DNA of 64,000 nt, taken from Solibacillus sp. FSL R7-0682. Lineage in GTDB: Bacteria > Bacillota > Bacilli > Bacillales_A > Planococcaceae. The stretch spans positions 1,260,001 to 1,324,000 of the forward strand of contig NZ_JBBOUI010000001.1 in NCBI RefSeq assembly GCF_038005985.1. The letters run 5' to 3'. The notes beneath the pieces are model-generated. The model saw nothing but the letters and a program-made list of their open reading frames with translations. It was not told the DNA's origin and made no database searches. The position numbers and the translations under genes were made by a program. This document shows, one piece after another, positions 17,744 to 25,255 of this stretch. The number at the start of each line of letters is the position of its first letter. Within the stretch, counting starts at the first letter, position 1.

Positions 17744-17935
17744 GAGGGTGGGACAGAAGTAAAAATTTCTCAATTTATGGTAAAATACAGTATTAAAAAT
17801 TGGATACTTAATAATTTGGTTGAAGTGGAGGAGTGTCACCCCGGAAAGCGTGCCCGCAACAGAAACCAATTACAAATAAACATCACTTTTCTCACTCGAG
17901 AAAAATGATGTTTTAGTTTTGTCCAGCCTCTTTTT
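17744..17935 (+). repeat. Folded intergenic repeat, copy 2
   Basis: It lies in the 361-base gap between selO and the Nif3-like gene. Outer arms GAGGGTGGGACA (17744-17755) and TGTCCAGCCTC (17920-17930) enclose TTGGTTGAAGTGGAGG and an inner hairpin; a T run follows. Compared with copy 1, the outer stem changes GAACA/TGTTC to GGACA/TGTCC, a compensatory change that argues for a folded structure. Bases 17936-18098 hold only the Nif3-like promoter region. Confidence 0.7.
17878..17913 (+). terminator. Inner terminator hairpin of repeat copy 2
   Basis: A 16-bp stem (17878-17893 with 17898-17913, one mismatch) around ACTC, then TTTTAGTTTT. It should end selO transcription. Confidence 0.75.
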
Positions 17936-18098
17936 GCTGTTTAAAAAGTTTATGAATAATAAGACTTATCTTCTTATGCGAATGATTTTATTGTTTTGAT
18001 TTCTGAAAATTCATTTTTAAATTGGAAGTTTAACGAAATAATCTTTATAATCCTACTAAGACGAAGACGATAACTGAATCAATGGTGGAGGTAAGTAT

Positions 18099-18860
18099 AT
18101 GAATGTTTCACAAATAGTAGATAAAATTAATGAGCTTTTTAATGTAACAAATAAAGAAATTTATACGAGTGAATCGGGCATTACATACGATGCAAAAAGA
18201 AGAGTTAAAAAAATTGGATATTGTGTAAACCTAACGCTTGAAACGATAGAGGAGGCAAATATTTTGGGTGTTGATATGATGGTGACACATCATGATGCAT
18301 GGGATGAAATATATGGGTTAAAAGAGGCATGCATAAAAAAACTAGAAGAGTATAGTATAAGTCACTACTATAATCACTTGTCACTTGATGACTGTAACTT
18401 TGGAACAAATGATAGTTTATTAAAAAAATTGAACTTAAGAAATGTGAAAAGTACACATGAATGGGAAGGTTTATATTTTGGTAGAATCGCAGAATATGAT
18501 GAAGAAATCAATTTTAATGCGTTAGTAACTAAGATTGAAAATTTACTTGAAGAACCAGTTAGATATTGGCAGTTTAATGACAAAAAGGTGAGGCGAGTAG
18601 GCTTAGTCTGTGGCAATGGAGGGTCAACAACTTGCCTTAAGGAAGCAGTTGAAAATAATTGCGATGTATACATTACAGGTGAATGTAATTTATATACGAT
18701 TCAATACGCTAAGTTTAAGGGGATAAATCTGATTATTGGCAGTCATACTTTTACAGAATTCTTTGGAATTCAAAGTTTAGCATGGAAATTGATTGAGAAT
18801 CAAAAAGAACTTGAAGCAGTGAAAGTTAACGAAGAGCATTATGAAGCGAATCTAAAATAA
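18099..18860 (+). CDS. Nif3-like dinuclear metal centre hexameric protein
   Basis: A 253-residue Nif3/YbgI-family protein. Metal-ligand motifs are visible: DMMVTHHDAWD (paired histidines), NHLSLDDCNFG and, near the end, GSHTFTEFFG with His and Glu. GLVCGNGGST sits in the second lobe. Family members form toroids with two metal ions; several are described as hydrolase-like but the reaction is unsettled. It is notably AT-rich and directly follows a repeat element. It is probably a paralogue of the housekeeping Nif3 (YqfO), which carries an extra central domain. Confidence 0.85.
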   Translation: MNVSQIVDKINELFNVTNKEIYTSESGITYDAKRRVKKIGYCVNLTLETIEEANILGVDMMVTHHDAWDEIYGLKEACIKKLEEYSISHYYNHLSLDDCNFGTNDSLLKKLNLRNVKSTHEWEGLYFGRIAEYDEEINFNALVTKIENLLEEPVRYWQFNDKKVRRVGLVCGNGGSTTCLKEAVENNCDVYITGECNLYTIQYAKFKGINLIIGSHTFTEFFGIQSLAWKLIENQKELEAVKVNEEHYEANLK

Positions 18861-18888
18861 GTCATTTAAAAATTTCTTAAAATTACAG

Positions 18889-18935
18889 AAGCTATCGTTT
18901 TGATCAATCTTTCTTCAAATCGATAGCTTTTTATA
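18889..18935 (+). terminator. Terminator of the Nif3-like gene
   Basis: AAGCTATCGTTTTGA (18889-18903) pairs with TCAAATCGATAGCTT (18915-18929) with one mismatch. A T run follows. Confidence 0.8.
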
Positions 18936-19055
18936 TGTGTTGAAATTTAGCTCTTCTCGGTAGTATAGAGACTATGTTTTTTATGAAATGGGACCGTTTT
19001 ATATCGAAGCAACATTTGGCCATTGTTATGTGCATTTTAAAATAATTGTGCAATT

Positions 19056-19082
19056 TGAACAATTTTTCTGAAAGCAGGCGTC
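19056..19082 (+). promoter_or_regulatory. ECF-type promoter of the sigma factor gene
   Basis: TGAACA (19056-19061), 17 bases with a T-rich start, then CGTC (19079-19082) resembles ECF promoters (TGAAAC-N16-CGTC). The start codon lies 34 bases downstream. This suggests that the sigma factor drives its own operon. Confidence 0.5.
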
Positions 19083-19115
19083 TAAGCTGTAGAATTGAAA
19101 AGAGGTGAGTTGTCG

Positions 19116-19613
19116 TTGGAAGAAATCATAGAGCAATACGGGGAATATTTATATCATTTTAGTTATTTATATGTAAAGGATCGTCAACTTGCAGAGGAAA
19201 TTACGCAAGACGTGCTAATGAAATATTTGTTACATAAAGATGACTTTCGTAGAGATGCATCATTAAAAACATATATAACCCGTATTGCAATTAATTGCTG
19301 TCATGATGAGATACGAAAAATAAAACGTAAATCGCTTATTTCAAAATTATTACCGTTGGGTAGAAGTGAACCTTCCGTTGAGCAATCGTATTTATCAAAT
19401 GAAGCTTATACGACTTTAAAGGAAAGTGTTTTTGCGTTGCCAGTGCATTACCGTGAAGTAATTATTTTATTTTATTATGAAGAGTTTGATGTGTCCGAAA
19501 TTGCTAGTTTATTAAATGTATCACAAAATACCGTACGTACAAGGATTCGTAGAGCAAGAGAACTGTTGAAAAAAGATCACGAACTGGAGGCGATATTTTA
19601 TGAAGGAATTTAA
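19116..19613 (+). CDS. ECF RNA polymerase sigma factor
   Basis: A 165-residue group 4 sigma factor. Region 2 is YLYVKDRQLAEEITQDVLMKYL through SLKTYITRIAINCCHDEIRK. Region 4 is ALPVHYREVIILFYYEEFDV with the helix-turn-helix EIASLLNVSQNTVRTRIRRARELL. The start is uncertain: TTG 19116 (ten bases past AGAGG) is preferred to TTG 19110 or 19095. It overlaps the next gene by 14 bases. That gene encodes a membrane protein with a short cytoplasmic N terminus, the usual anti-sigma layout. Confidence 0.88.
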   Translation: MEEIIEQYGEYLYHFSYLYVKDRQLAEEITQDVLMKYLLHKDDFRRDASLKTYITRIAINCCHDEIRKIKRKSLISKLLPLGRSEPSVEQSYLSNEAYTTLKESVFALPVHYREVIILFYYEEFDVSEIASLLNVSQNTVRTRIRRARELLKKDHELEAIFYEGI

Positions 19614-20733
19614 AAATCGGCTAAAACAAGAATTGCAACAAGATGTACCATTTACAAATGACATTAAACAACGTTTATTGCAGACAAAAAAAATAAAAAG
19701 AAAAGGTAATTGGCAAGTCATTTCGGTTTCTATTGTTACATGTTTTATTATTGGGGTATTACTGTTTACGCAATTTTTTCCACAAAATTACTTTCAAACG
19801 GCTAGTGGGGAAAATGAATTATTGCCGATAATAGATGATGTGTCCGGTTTAGAAGTTATTAATCCACGTTATGCAAATATAATAGGGGAACAGTGGATGC
19901 TAAATTTTTTACCTATGATCGTTGATAAGCAAGCGTCAATTACGTACGGAGATTATGTTGCTTTTTATGGAACGGATGGGCTAATCGTTTCAACGATTTT
20001 TGGGCTAGGAAATGATAATGTGACAATGAATCAAGGGCAAATTTTAGTTAATAATAAAAGTTTGAAAGTTCATCGGTTAAATCAACCAATAAAAGTAGAA
20101 GACATGAACAACCCATTTCATAACCCCTATTTAGTTCGGAGTAGAGGAACAACGCCAGCGCCATTTAGTGATCAAACTATTTCGACTGAAAAAGATGAAC
20201 TCATTGTTTATGATAACAATCTTGAAAACGGCAATACTATATTAAAAATCCATGAAAATCAACTCCTTGGTAAAGTTGTTGGATTCCAAAATTTTAAGCT
20301 TACATTTGAATTGACAGATGAGGAGCAGCGAGTATTTACTAGCTATAAAATGGATTATAATATTGAACGTTTAAAAGATATGACGCCACAGGCAATTGTA
20401 AAAATGTTTTTACTAAGTGATATTGAACAAGATTATCGCACATATGAAGCGCTGTTTACATCGAATATTAATGAAGAAACAGAGAGTGTTCGTCGATATT
20501 ATGAAAAAACGAAGCGTGTGCGTCAGGAAATGTTTACAAAAGAATTGAATCAACTGATTATTGGAAACCTTTTTGCAGGGATAGAAAATGCACATTTTGA
20601 GCAGCGAACGGACACGGTAGGGGTTATTAAATTTAATGCAACGAATGCTATTAATGGGGGAGAAACTGAGCTGACTATGGAAAGAAATGAACAAGGGATT
20701 TGGCAACCAGCCTTTAGTAGAGCAATCTATTAA
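19600..20733 (+). CDS. Putative membrane anti-sigma factor with a signal-peptidase-like region
   Basis: A 377-residue protein: charged cytoplasmic part (1-38), one membrane helix (about 39-60), and a large outer region. Residues 117-153 (GDYVAFYG..., then LIVSTIFGLGNDNVTMNQG and QILVNNKSL) align by eye with the GDIVVF...VKRIIGLPGDTV...LYINGK block of type I signal peptidases. Ser-Thr stands where the catalytic Lys-Arg would be, so it should be inactive. The C-terminal third (about 255-377) is an unrecognised alpha-beta region. Overlap with the sigma gene supports an anti-sigma role. Confidence 0.7.
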   Translation: MKEFKNRLKQELQQDVPFTNDIKQRLLQTKKIKRKGNWQVISVSIVTCFIIGVLLFTQFFPQNYFQTASGENELLPIIDDVSGLEVINPRYANIIGEQWMLNFLPMIVDKQASITYGDYVAFYGTDGLIVSTIFGLGNDNVTMNQGQILVNNKSLKVHRLNQPIKVEDMNNPFHNPYLVRSRGTTPAPFSDQTISTEKDELIVYDNNLENGNTILKIHENQLLGKVVGFQNFKLTFELTDEEQRVFTSYKMDYNIERLKDMTPQAIVKMFLLSDIEQDYRTYEALFTSNINEETESVRRYYEKTKRVRQEMFTKELNQLIIGNLFAGIENAHFEQRTDTVGVIKFNATNAINGGETELTMERNEQGIWQPAFSRAIY

Positions 20734-20745
20734 CTTATAAGAAAC

Positions 20746-20873
20746 AGGTTGGGGTATATGTAGAAAGCTTTGTATTTAACAAATTTAAATAATAAAAATT
20801 TTATGCGAATCAAAAAAATACAATTTTTCCCCGAGGAGAAAAATTGTATTTTTGTATGGTCTCGGCTTCTTTA
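20746..20873. repeat. Folded intergenic repeat, copy 3 (core-less)
   Basis: It shares TAGAAAGCTT..TGTATTT, ATAATAAAAAT, TTTTATGCGAATCAAAAAA and the terminal hairpin with copy 1 but lacks the TTGGTTGAAGTG and GACTCCAGCGGG core of about 70 bases. It lies between the convergent anti-sigma and nspC genes. Confidence 0.6.
20814..20853. terminator. Bidirectional terminator, anti-sigma / nspC
   Basis: A perfect 16-bp stem (20814-20829 with 20838-20853) almost identical to the hairpin of repeat copy 1, with A and T runs on each side. Confidence 0.85.
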
Positions 20874-20879
20874 AAATTT

Positions 20880-22073
20880 TTAAGACAAGCGCCCTTTATA
20901 ATCCTCATAATGGAATGAACGAATGACTTTCAAACCATCTTGATCATTGTATGAGCATATACTCGGCAAATTTACACCGTTGAACATATGTGTTTTTACC
21001 ATTGTATAGTGGGCCATATCTGTAAAGACAAGCTTATCACCTGGTTTTAATGGCTCATCGAATGAATAATCGCCAATGATGTCGCCCGCTAAACAAGTCA
21101 TTCCGCCTAAACGATACGTATATTGTTTTTCATTTGCTTGACCAGAGCCGATAATATGTGCACGATAAGGCATTTCAAGTGTATCCGGCATGTGGCAAGT
21201 GGCAGATGAATCAACAATTGCTAGCTCCATGCCATTTTGTACGATATCTAACACAGTAGCTACTAAGTAACCCGTGTTAAGTGCAATGGCTTCACCAGGC
21301 TCTAATATCACCTTTACATCATACGTCTCTTGAATACGCTTAATTAAGCGGATTAAAAGCTCCACGTCATAGCCAGGCTTCGTAATATGGTGACCACCAC
21401 CGAAATTTATCCATTTCATTTGGTGTAAGTACTCGCCGTATTTTTCCTCAAAATGCACTAAAATGCGTTCTAGTACATCTGCACCCTGCTCGCACATCGC
21501 GTGGAAGTGAATCCCCTCTACGCCATCAAGTTCATTTGGTCTGAAAGAATCTACTGGAATACCTAAGCGTGAATTAATATAGCATGGATCGTAAAGTGGT
21601 GTTTCCACTTCTGAATAGCCTGGGTTCACACGTAAGCCAATTGAAATATTCTTTTCGTGGTTTTGCACCTTTTCTTTATATTTACTTAACTGATCGAATG
21701 AATTGAAAACGATATGATCTACATACGTTAAATATTCATCGATTTCATGCTCCGCATAAGCTGGAGCATAGGCATGAACTTCTTTTCCGAATTCTTCAAA
21801 GCCAAGACGTGCTTCGAATAAAGAGGAAGATGTAATGCCAGCTAAATAATTTCGTGCCATTGGGAATGTCGACCACATTGAAAAGCCCTTTAGAGCTAAT
21901 AAAATGTCACAACCTGTACGGTCCTGTACGGATTTTAATAACTCAAAGTTACGCTCTAGTAAACGTTCATCAACGACAAAAGCAGGTGAAGGTGCTTGCT
22001 GCCAATCAATGCCTGTCTCTTTTTTTAGAGCGGCATTCATAATTGGCTTTTGCACTGTATTCGCGCCCGTCAT
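20880..22073 (-). CDS. nspC: Carboxynorspermidine/carboxyspermidine decarboxylase
   Basis: A 397-residue PLP enzyme of the alanine-racemase-fold decarboxylases. The PLP lysine is Lys62 (LLALKGFSMW). The NspC-type segments EGIHFHAMCEQGAD, NFGGGHHITKPGYD, LEPGEAIALNTG and DSSATCHMPDTLEMPYR are visible. It decarboxylates carboxyspermidine to spermidine (or the nor-analogue), the last step of the route that uses aspartate semialdehyde in place of S-adenosylmethionine. Its ATG overlaps the stop of the upstream dehydrogenase gene by one base, so the two are translationally coupled. Confidence 0.93.
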   Translation of the reverse strand: MTGANTVQKPIMNAALKKETGIDWQQAPSPAFVVDERLLERNFELLKSVQDRTGCDILLALKGFSMWSTFPMARNYLAGITSSSLFEARLGFEEFGKEVHAYAPAYAEHEIDEYLTYVDHIVFNSFDQLSKYKEKVQNHEKNISIGLRVNPGYSEVETPLYDPCYINSRLGIPVDSFRPNELDGVEGIHFHAMCEQGADVLERILVHFEEKYGEYLHQMKWINFGGGHHITKPGYDVELLIRLIKRIQETYDVKVILEPGEAIALNTGYLVATVLDIVQNGMELAIVDSSATCHMPDTLEMPYRAHIIGSGQANEKQYTYRLGGMTCLAGDIIGDYSFDEPLKPGDKLVFTDMAHYTMVKTHMFNGVNLPSICSYNDQDGLKVIRSFHYEDYKGRLS

Positions 22074-23305
22074 TATGCATCTACCTTGTTTTTAGAAGTA
22101 AATTCTAAATCTACTAGATCTGGTGTATCTGTTTCTTGCCATGGTAAGCCCCATTTGTTTAATGCGTCCATGAATGGATCTGGATTGAAGTCTTCCACGT
22201 TCCAAACACCTGGTTTTTGCCATTCGCCATTCATTACAAGCATTGCACCAATCATAGCAGGTACGCCTGTTGTGTATGAAATCGCTTGTGAACCAACTTC
22301 TCGGTAGCACTCTTGGTGGTCACATACATTGTAAACATAGTAAGTTTTTTCTTTTCCATCTTTAATACCACGTACAATACAGCCGATATTCGTTTTACCC
22401 TTTGTAAGTGGACCTAATGTTGCCGGGTCAGGTAAAACAGCTTTTAAGAATTGAATTGGTTGAATCATTTGGCCTTGGAATTCGATTGGCTCAATTGAAG
22501 TCATGCCAACATTTTCTAGAACATTTAAATGTGTTAAATATTTTTGACCAAATGTCATCCAGAAGCGGATTTGTTTTAATCCTTTAATGTTTTTCGCTAA
22601 AGATTCTAATTCCTCATGGTAAAGAAGGTAGCAATCTTTTTCACCGATTTCTGGTAAATTGTATACCATTTTGTATTCTAAAGGCTCCGTTTCTACCCAT
22701 TCGCCTTCTTTCCAGAAACGTCCGTTCGCCGTAATTTCACGAATGTTTATCTCAGGGTTGAAGTTTGTTGCGAATGGAAGTCCGTGGTCTCCACCGTTTG
22801 CATCTACGATATCGATGTAATGAATTTCATCGAAGTGATGCTTTTGCGCATGCGCTGTGAATACGCCTGTTACACCTGGGTCGAAACCAGAACCTAGAAG
22901 TGCAGTAATTCCTGCTTCTTCAAAACGCTCTTTATAAGCCCATTGCCATTTATATTCGAATTTAGCCGTATCTAAAGGCTCGTAGTTTGCAGTATCTACA
23001 TAGTGAGTCTTCGTTGCTAAACATGCATCCATAATTGTTAAGTCTTGATATGGTAAAGCTACGTTAATTACCACATCTGGTTTAAATCCATTGATTAGGT
23101 CAATTAGTTCCTCAGTGTTATCCGCATCCACCTGTGCTGTGTGAATAATCGTTTTACCACCATCTAATTTTTCCTTTAAAGCATCACACTTAGATTTTGT
23201 TCGACTTGCGATCATAATCTCCTCGAATACTTCTGAGTTTTGTACACATTTATGTACCACTACGCTAGCTACTCCGCCAGCACCAATAATCAATGCTTTA
23301 CCCAA
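22073..23305 (-). CDS. Carboxynorspermidine/carboxyspermidine dehydrogenase (saccharopine dehydrogenase family)
   Basis: A 410-residue NADPH-dependent enzyme. The Rossmann motif GAGGVA is at 8-13 (KALIIGAGGVASVVVHK), with TANYEPLDTAKFEY and the GSGFDPGVTGVFTAHA block typical of this branch. It condenses L-aspartate semialdehyde with putrescine (or diaminopropane) to carboxyspermidine. Pairing with nspC identifies it as the polyamine enzyme and not a lysine-pathway saccharopine dehydrogenase. The only plausible start is a TTG at 23305, about 12 bases after GGGAG, so initiation may be weak. Confidence 0.92.
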   Translation of the reverse strand: MGKALIIGAGGVASVVVHKCVQNSEVFEEIMIASRTKSKCDALKEKLDGGKTIIHTAQVDADNTEELIDLINGFKPDVVINVALPYQDLTIMDACLATKTHYVDTANYEPLDTAKFEYKWQWAYKERFEEAGITALLGSGFDPGVTGVFTAHAQKHHFDEIHYIDIVDANGGDHGLPFATNFNPEINIREITANGRFWKEGEWVETEPLEYKMVYNLPEIGEKDCYLLYHEELESLAKNIKGLKQIRFWMTFGQKYLTHLNVLENVGMTSIEPIEFQGQMIQPIQFLKAVLPDPATLGPLTKGKTNIGCIVRGIKDGKEKTYYVYNVCDHQECYREVGSQAISYTTGVPAMIGAMLVMNGEWQKPGVWNVEDFNPDPFMDALNKWGLPWQETDTPDLVDLEFTSKNKVDA

Positions 23306-23339
23306 TTTCTTGTCACGCTCCCAATCATAAGTTTATTTG

Positions 23340-23357
23340 TTGTTTCATTTGAAACAA
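23340..23357. promoter_or_regulatory. Palindromic operator candidate of the spermidine operon
   Basis: TTGTTTCATTTGAAACAA is an 8-2-8 perfect inverted repeat. It lies just downstream of the -10 and covers the expected transcription start, an ideal repressor position. I cannot assign it to a known regulator. Confidence 0.55.
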
Positions 23358-23362
23358 GATTG

Positions 23363-23391
23363 ATTATATAGAATAGCTGAAAAGTTAGCAA
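23363..23391 (-). promoter_or_regulatory. Promoter of the spermidine operon
   Basis: On the minus strand TTGCTA (23386-23391), 17 bases, TATAAT (23363-23368). It yields a leader of about 50 bases before the TTG start. Confidence 0.75.
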
Positions 23392-23487
23392 TTATGTTTT
23401 ATAAAAAATTTTTTTTGAACAAAATTTCTTATACAATCCATAAATTTTCTGGTTTGTGTTGAAGGTTGAATTGTAGGATGTAAAAGG

Positions 23488-23529
23488 AAAACAGGTATGT
23501 AATCCATTGTTGAATTACATACCCGTTTT
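23488..23529 (-). terminator. Terminator of proC
   Basis: AAAACAGGTATGTAAT (23488-23503) pairs with 23514-23529 with one mismatch. On the minus strand it follows the proC stop and ends in T-rich sequence. Confidence 0.8.
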
Positions 23530-23538
23530 GTTAAAAAA

Positions 23539-24348
23539 TTATTTCACCGTTTCTTTTTGAAGTAACGCATCCTTGTTTGTTACTGCATCAACTGCCTCAT
23601 ATATTGTACTTTCAAAATGATTAACCTGTAACGAGGTAACACCTTGGATTGTTGTACCTCCTGGGGAACATACTTGGTCAATTAATGCCCAAGGATGAGA
23701 TTCAGATTGTAAAACCATTTTTGCACTTCCTAAAACAGAGCTCGCAGCAATCTCAAGGGCCATTTGCTTAGGCATTCCTTCGCGAACAGCTGCCCGTGCA
23801 AGTGAATCTATATAAAGATACGTAAAAGCAGGGGAAGCACAGCCGATTGTTGTGAAAATAGAAAATAGATTTTCTGGAAGCTCGACAATTGTTCCGACCG
23901 TTGCAAAAAGCTGTTCTATTAATGCTTTTTGATCGCTGTCTGTAGCAATTGTTGAGTAGCAGCTTGTCGATGCGCCAATCGTTGCGTTAATATTCGGCAT
24001 TACTCTAAAAATCGTATTATTTGAACCAAGATGCTCATGTAAATAGTCTAGTGATTTACCTGCCGCAATCGAAATAACAATTTGATTCTTATTTAAATGC
24101 TCTTTAATTGTTGGGAGAACATCATCAAACATTTGAGGTTTTACTGCGATAATGATAACATCTACATCTTTTATTAATTGCTCAAGTGAAGGGGACGATT
24201 GAATACCATATTGATTTACAAGAGCCTCTGTTTTTTGAGGAGAACGATTAATGCCATAAATGTCCTCAGCGTTAAAATCACTGCTCGAAATCATGCCTTG
24301 AATAATGGCACTCGCCATATTCCCTAAACCTATAAATCCATATTTCAT
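23539..24348 (-). CDS. proC: Pyrroline-5-carboxylate reductase
   Basis: A 269-residue enzyme of proline synthesis that reduces 1-pyrroline-5-carboxylate with NAD(P)H. It opens MKYGFIGLGNMASAI with the dinucleotide motif GLGNMA. Near the end it has the family block for the active site, CSPGGTTIQGVTSL. Earlier segments VIIAVKPQ and RVMPNINATIGAS also fit. ATG 24348 lies behind GAAGGAAG; a 10-residue upstream extension from 24378 has no support. B. subtilis has several P5C reductases, so this may be one of a set. Confidence 0.92.
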   Translation of the reverse strand: MKYGFIGLGNMASAIIQGMISSSDFNAEDIYGINRSPQKTEALVNQYGIQSSPSLEQLIKDVDVIIIAVKPQMFDDVLPTIKEHLNKNQIVISIAAGKSLDYLHEHLGSNNTIFRVMPNINATIGASTSCYSTIATDSDQKALIEQLFATVGTIVELPENLFSIFTTIGCASPAFTYLYIDSLARAAVREGMPKQMALEIAASSVLGSAKMVLQSESHPWALIDQVCSPGGTTIQGVTSLQVNHFESTIYEAVDAVTNKDALLQKETVK

Positions 24349-24473
24349 AAAAAACTTCCTTCTTTCATTACTAAACACGTTTCGTAAAATACATAACTGT
24401 GTTCGAATTACATAGCGCTTAGTATACCTTAGAGGATGGACATTGCATAGAAATGTTACTGAAAATAAATAAA

Positions 24474-24523
24474 ACTAAGGATTTTCGCAGAAAATAGTTT
24501 CAGCGAAAAACCCTTAGTATTTT
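24474..24523 (-). terminator. Terminator of the 152-residue hypothetical gene
   Basis: ACTAAGGATTTTCGC (24474-24488) pairs with GCGAAAAACCCTTAGT (24503-24518) with a small bulge. On the minus strand it lies directly after the stop codon. Confidence 0.7.
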
Positions 24524-24982
24524 TTATAGGAAATATGCGTTTTTAATACCAACTGGCCAGTCAACCATTTGATTATTTTCTACTTTTACTTCTAGTATAA
24601 GTATTTCGTTTTCGATTGCTTCAAGTAACCAGTCACTATATAGTTGCATTGGTTTTTCCTCTTGAACTAGTGTTTTTAATTCATTATTAGTAATCGATAA
24701 AATCTCGTATTCGCACGTAATTTGGATATGTTGCGGAATAATTTGCAATGAACCAATTTTAATTGTTCCAGGAATTGTTCCATTGATTTCAATTATATGT
24801 GTTGTAACTACTTGCTTTTTGTGATCAACTTTTGTCTCTGTAATAAAGTCGAATTTTACCGGATATTCGATATCGTTCACTAACGCGGTACTTCGGCTTA
24901 TGACGCTTATTGGTAAATTTTCTAAGGATTTTTCAAAACGTGTTTTAAAATCGAGTAAACTATTTTCGGAAAGTACAACCAT
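24524..24982 (-). CDS. Hypothetical protein, 152 residues
   Basis: A soluble-looking protein with alternating beta-type hydrophobicity, no signal peptide and no membrane helix. I do not recognise a family. ATG 24982 follows GAGGAG by eight bases, better than a GTG at 24991. It is a single gene between proC and the ysoA-tig region, with its own terminator. Bases 24983-25255 upstream hold a small hairpin (see 25211) and no other gene. Confidence 0.65.
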   Translation of the reverse strand: MVVLSENSLLDFKTRFEKSLENLPISVISRSTALVNDIEYPVKFDFITETKVDHKKQVVTTHIIEINGTIPGTIKIGSLQIIPQHIQITCEYEILSITNNELKTLVQEEKPMQLYSDWLLEAIENEILILEVKVENNQMVDWPVGIKNAYFL

Positions 24983-25210
24983 AAAAACCACTCCTCATGA
25001 AAGGTAATTTCTACTTTGCAAATATTAAATGGATAGATTAAATGATGGGAAAAGCGGGAATATTGAATTAGAAAAGAGACTTCAAATAAATAAAAACTCC
25101 TACTTATTAGTTATAAGTATATACATTTTATGGATAAAGTAAAATATTTGAAATATAAATTTTGTGAACTATTGTTGTCATGAAAGATCACAGGTAAAAT
25201 AAATGCAATT

Positions 25211-25238
25211 GATAAGAATGGAATTAAAAATTCTTATC
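25211..25238. promoter_or_regulatory. Inverted repeat before ysoA
   Basis: GATAAGAAT (25211-25219) and ATTCTTATC (25230-25238) form a perfect 9-bp stem ending six bases before the ysoA ribosome site, followed by ATTTTTGG. It could be an operator or a weak terminator/attenuator. Confidence 0.4.
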
Positions 25239-25255
25239 ATTTTTGGAGTGATTTT

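Noticed and set aside
17630-17869. A 79-codon frame on the minus strand over repeat copy 2
   Set aside because: It runs across the selO 3' end and a non-coding repeat, with no start signal.
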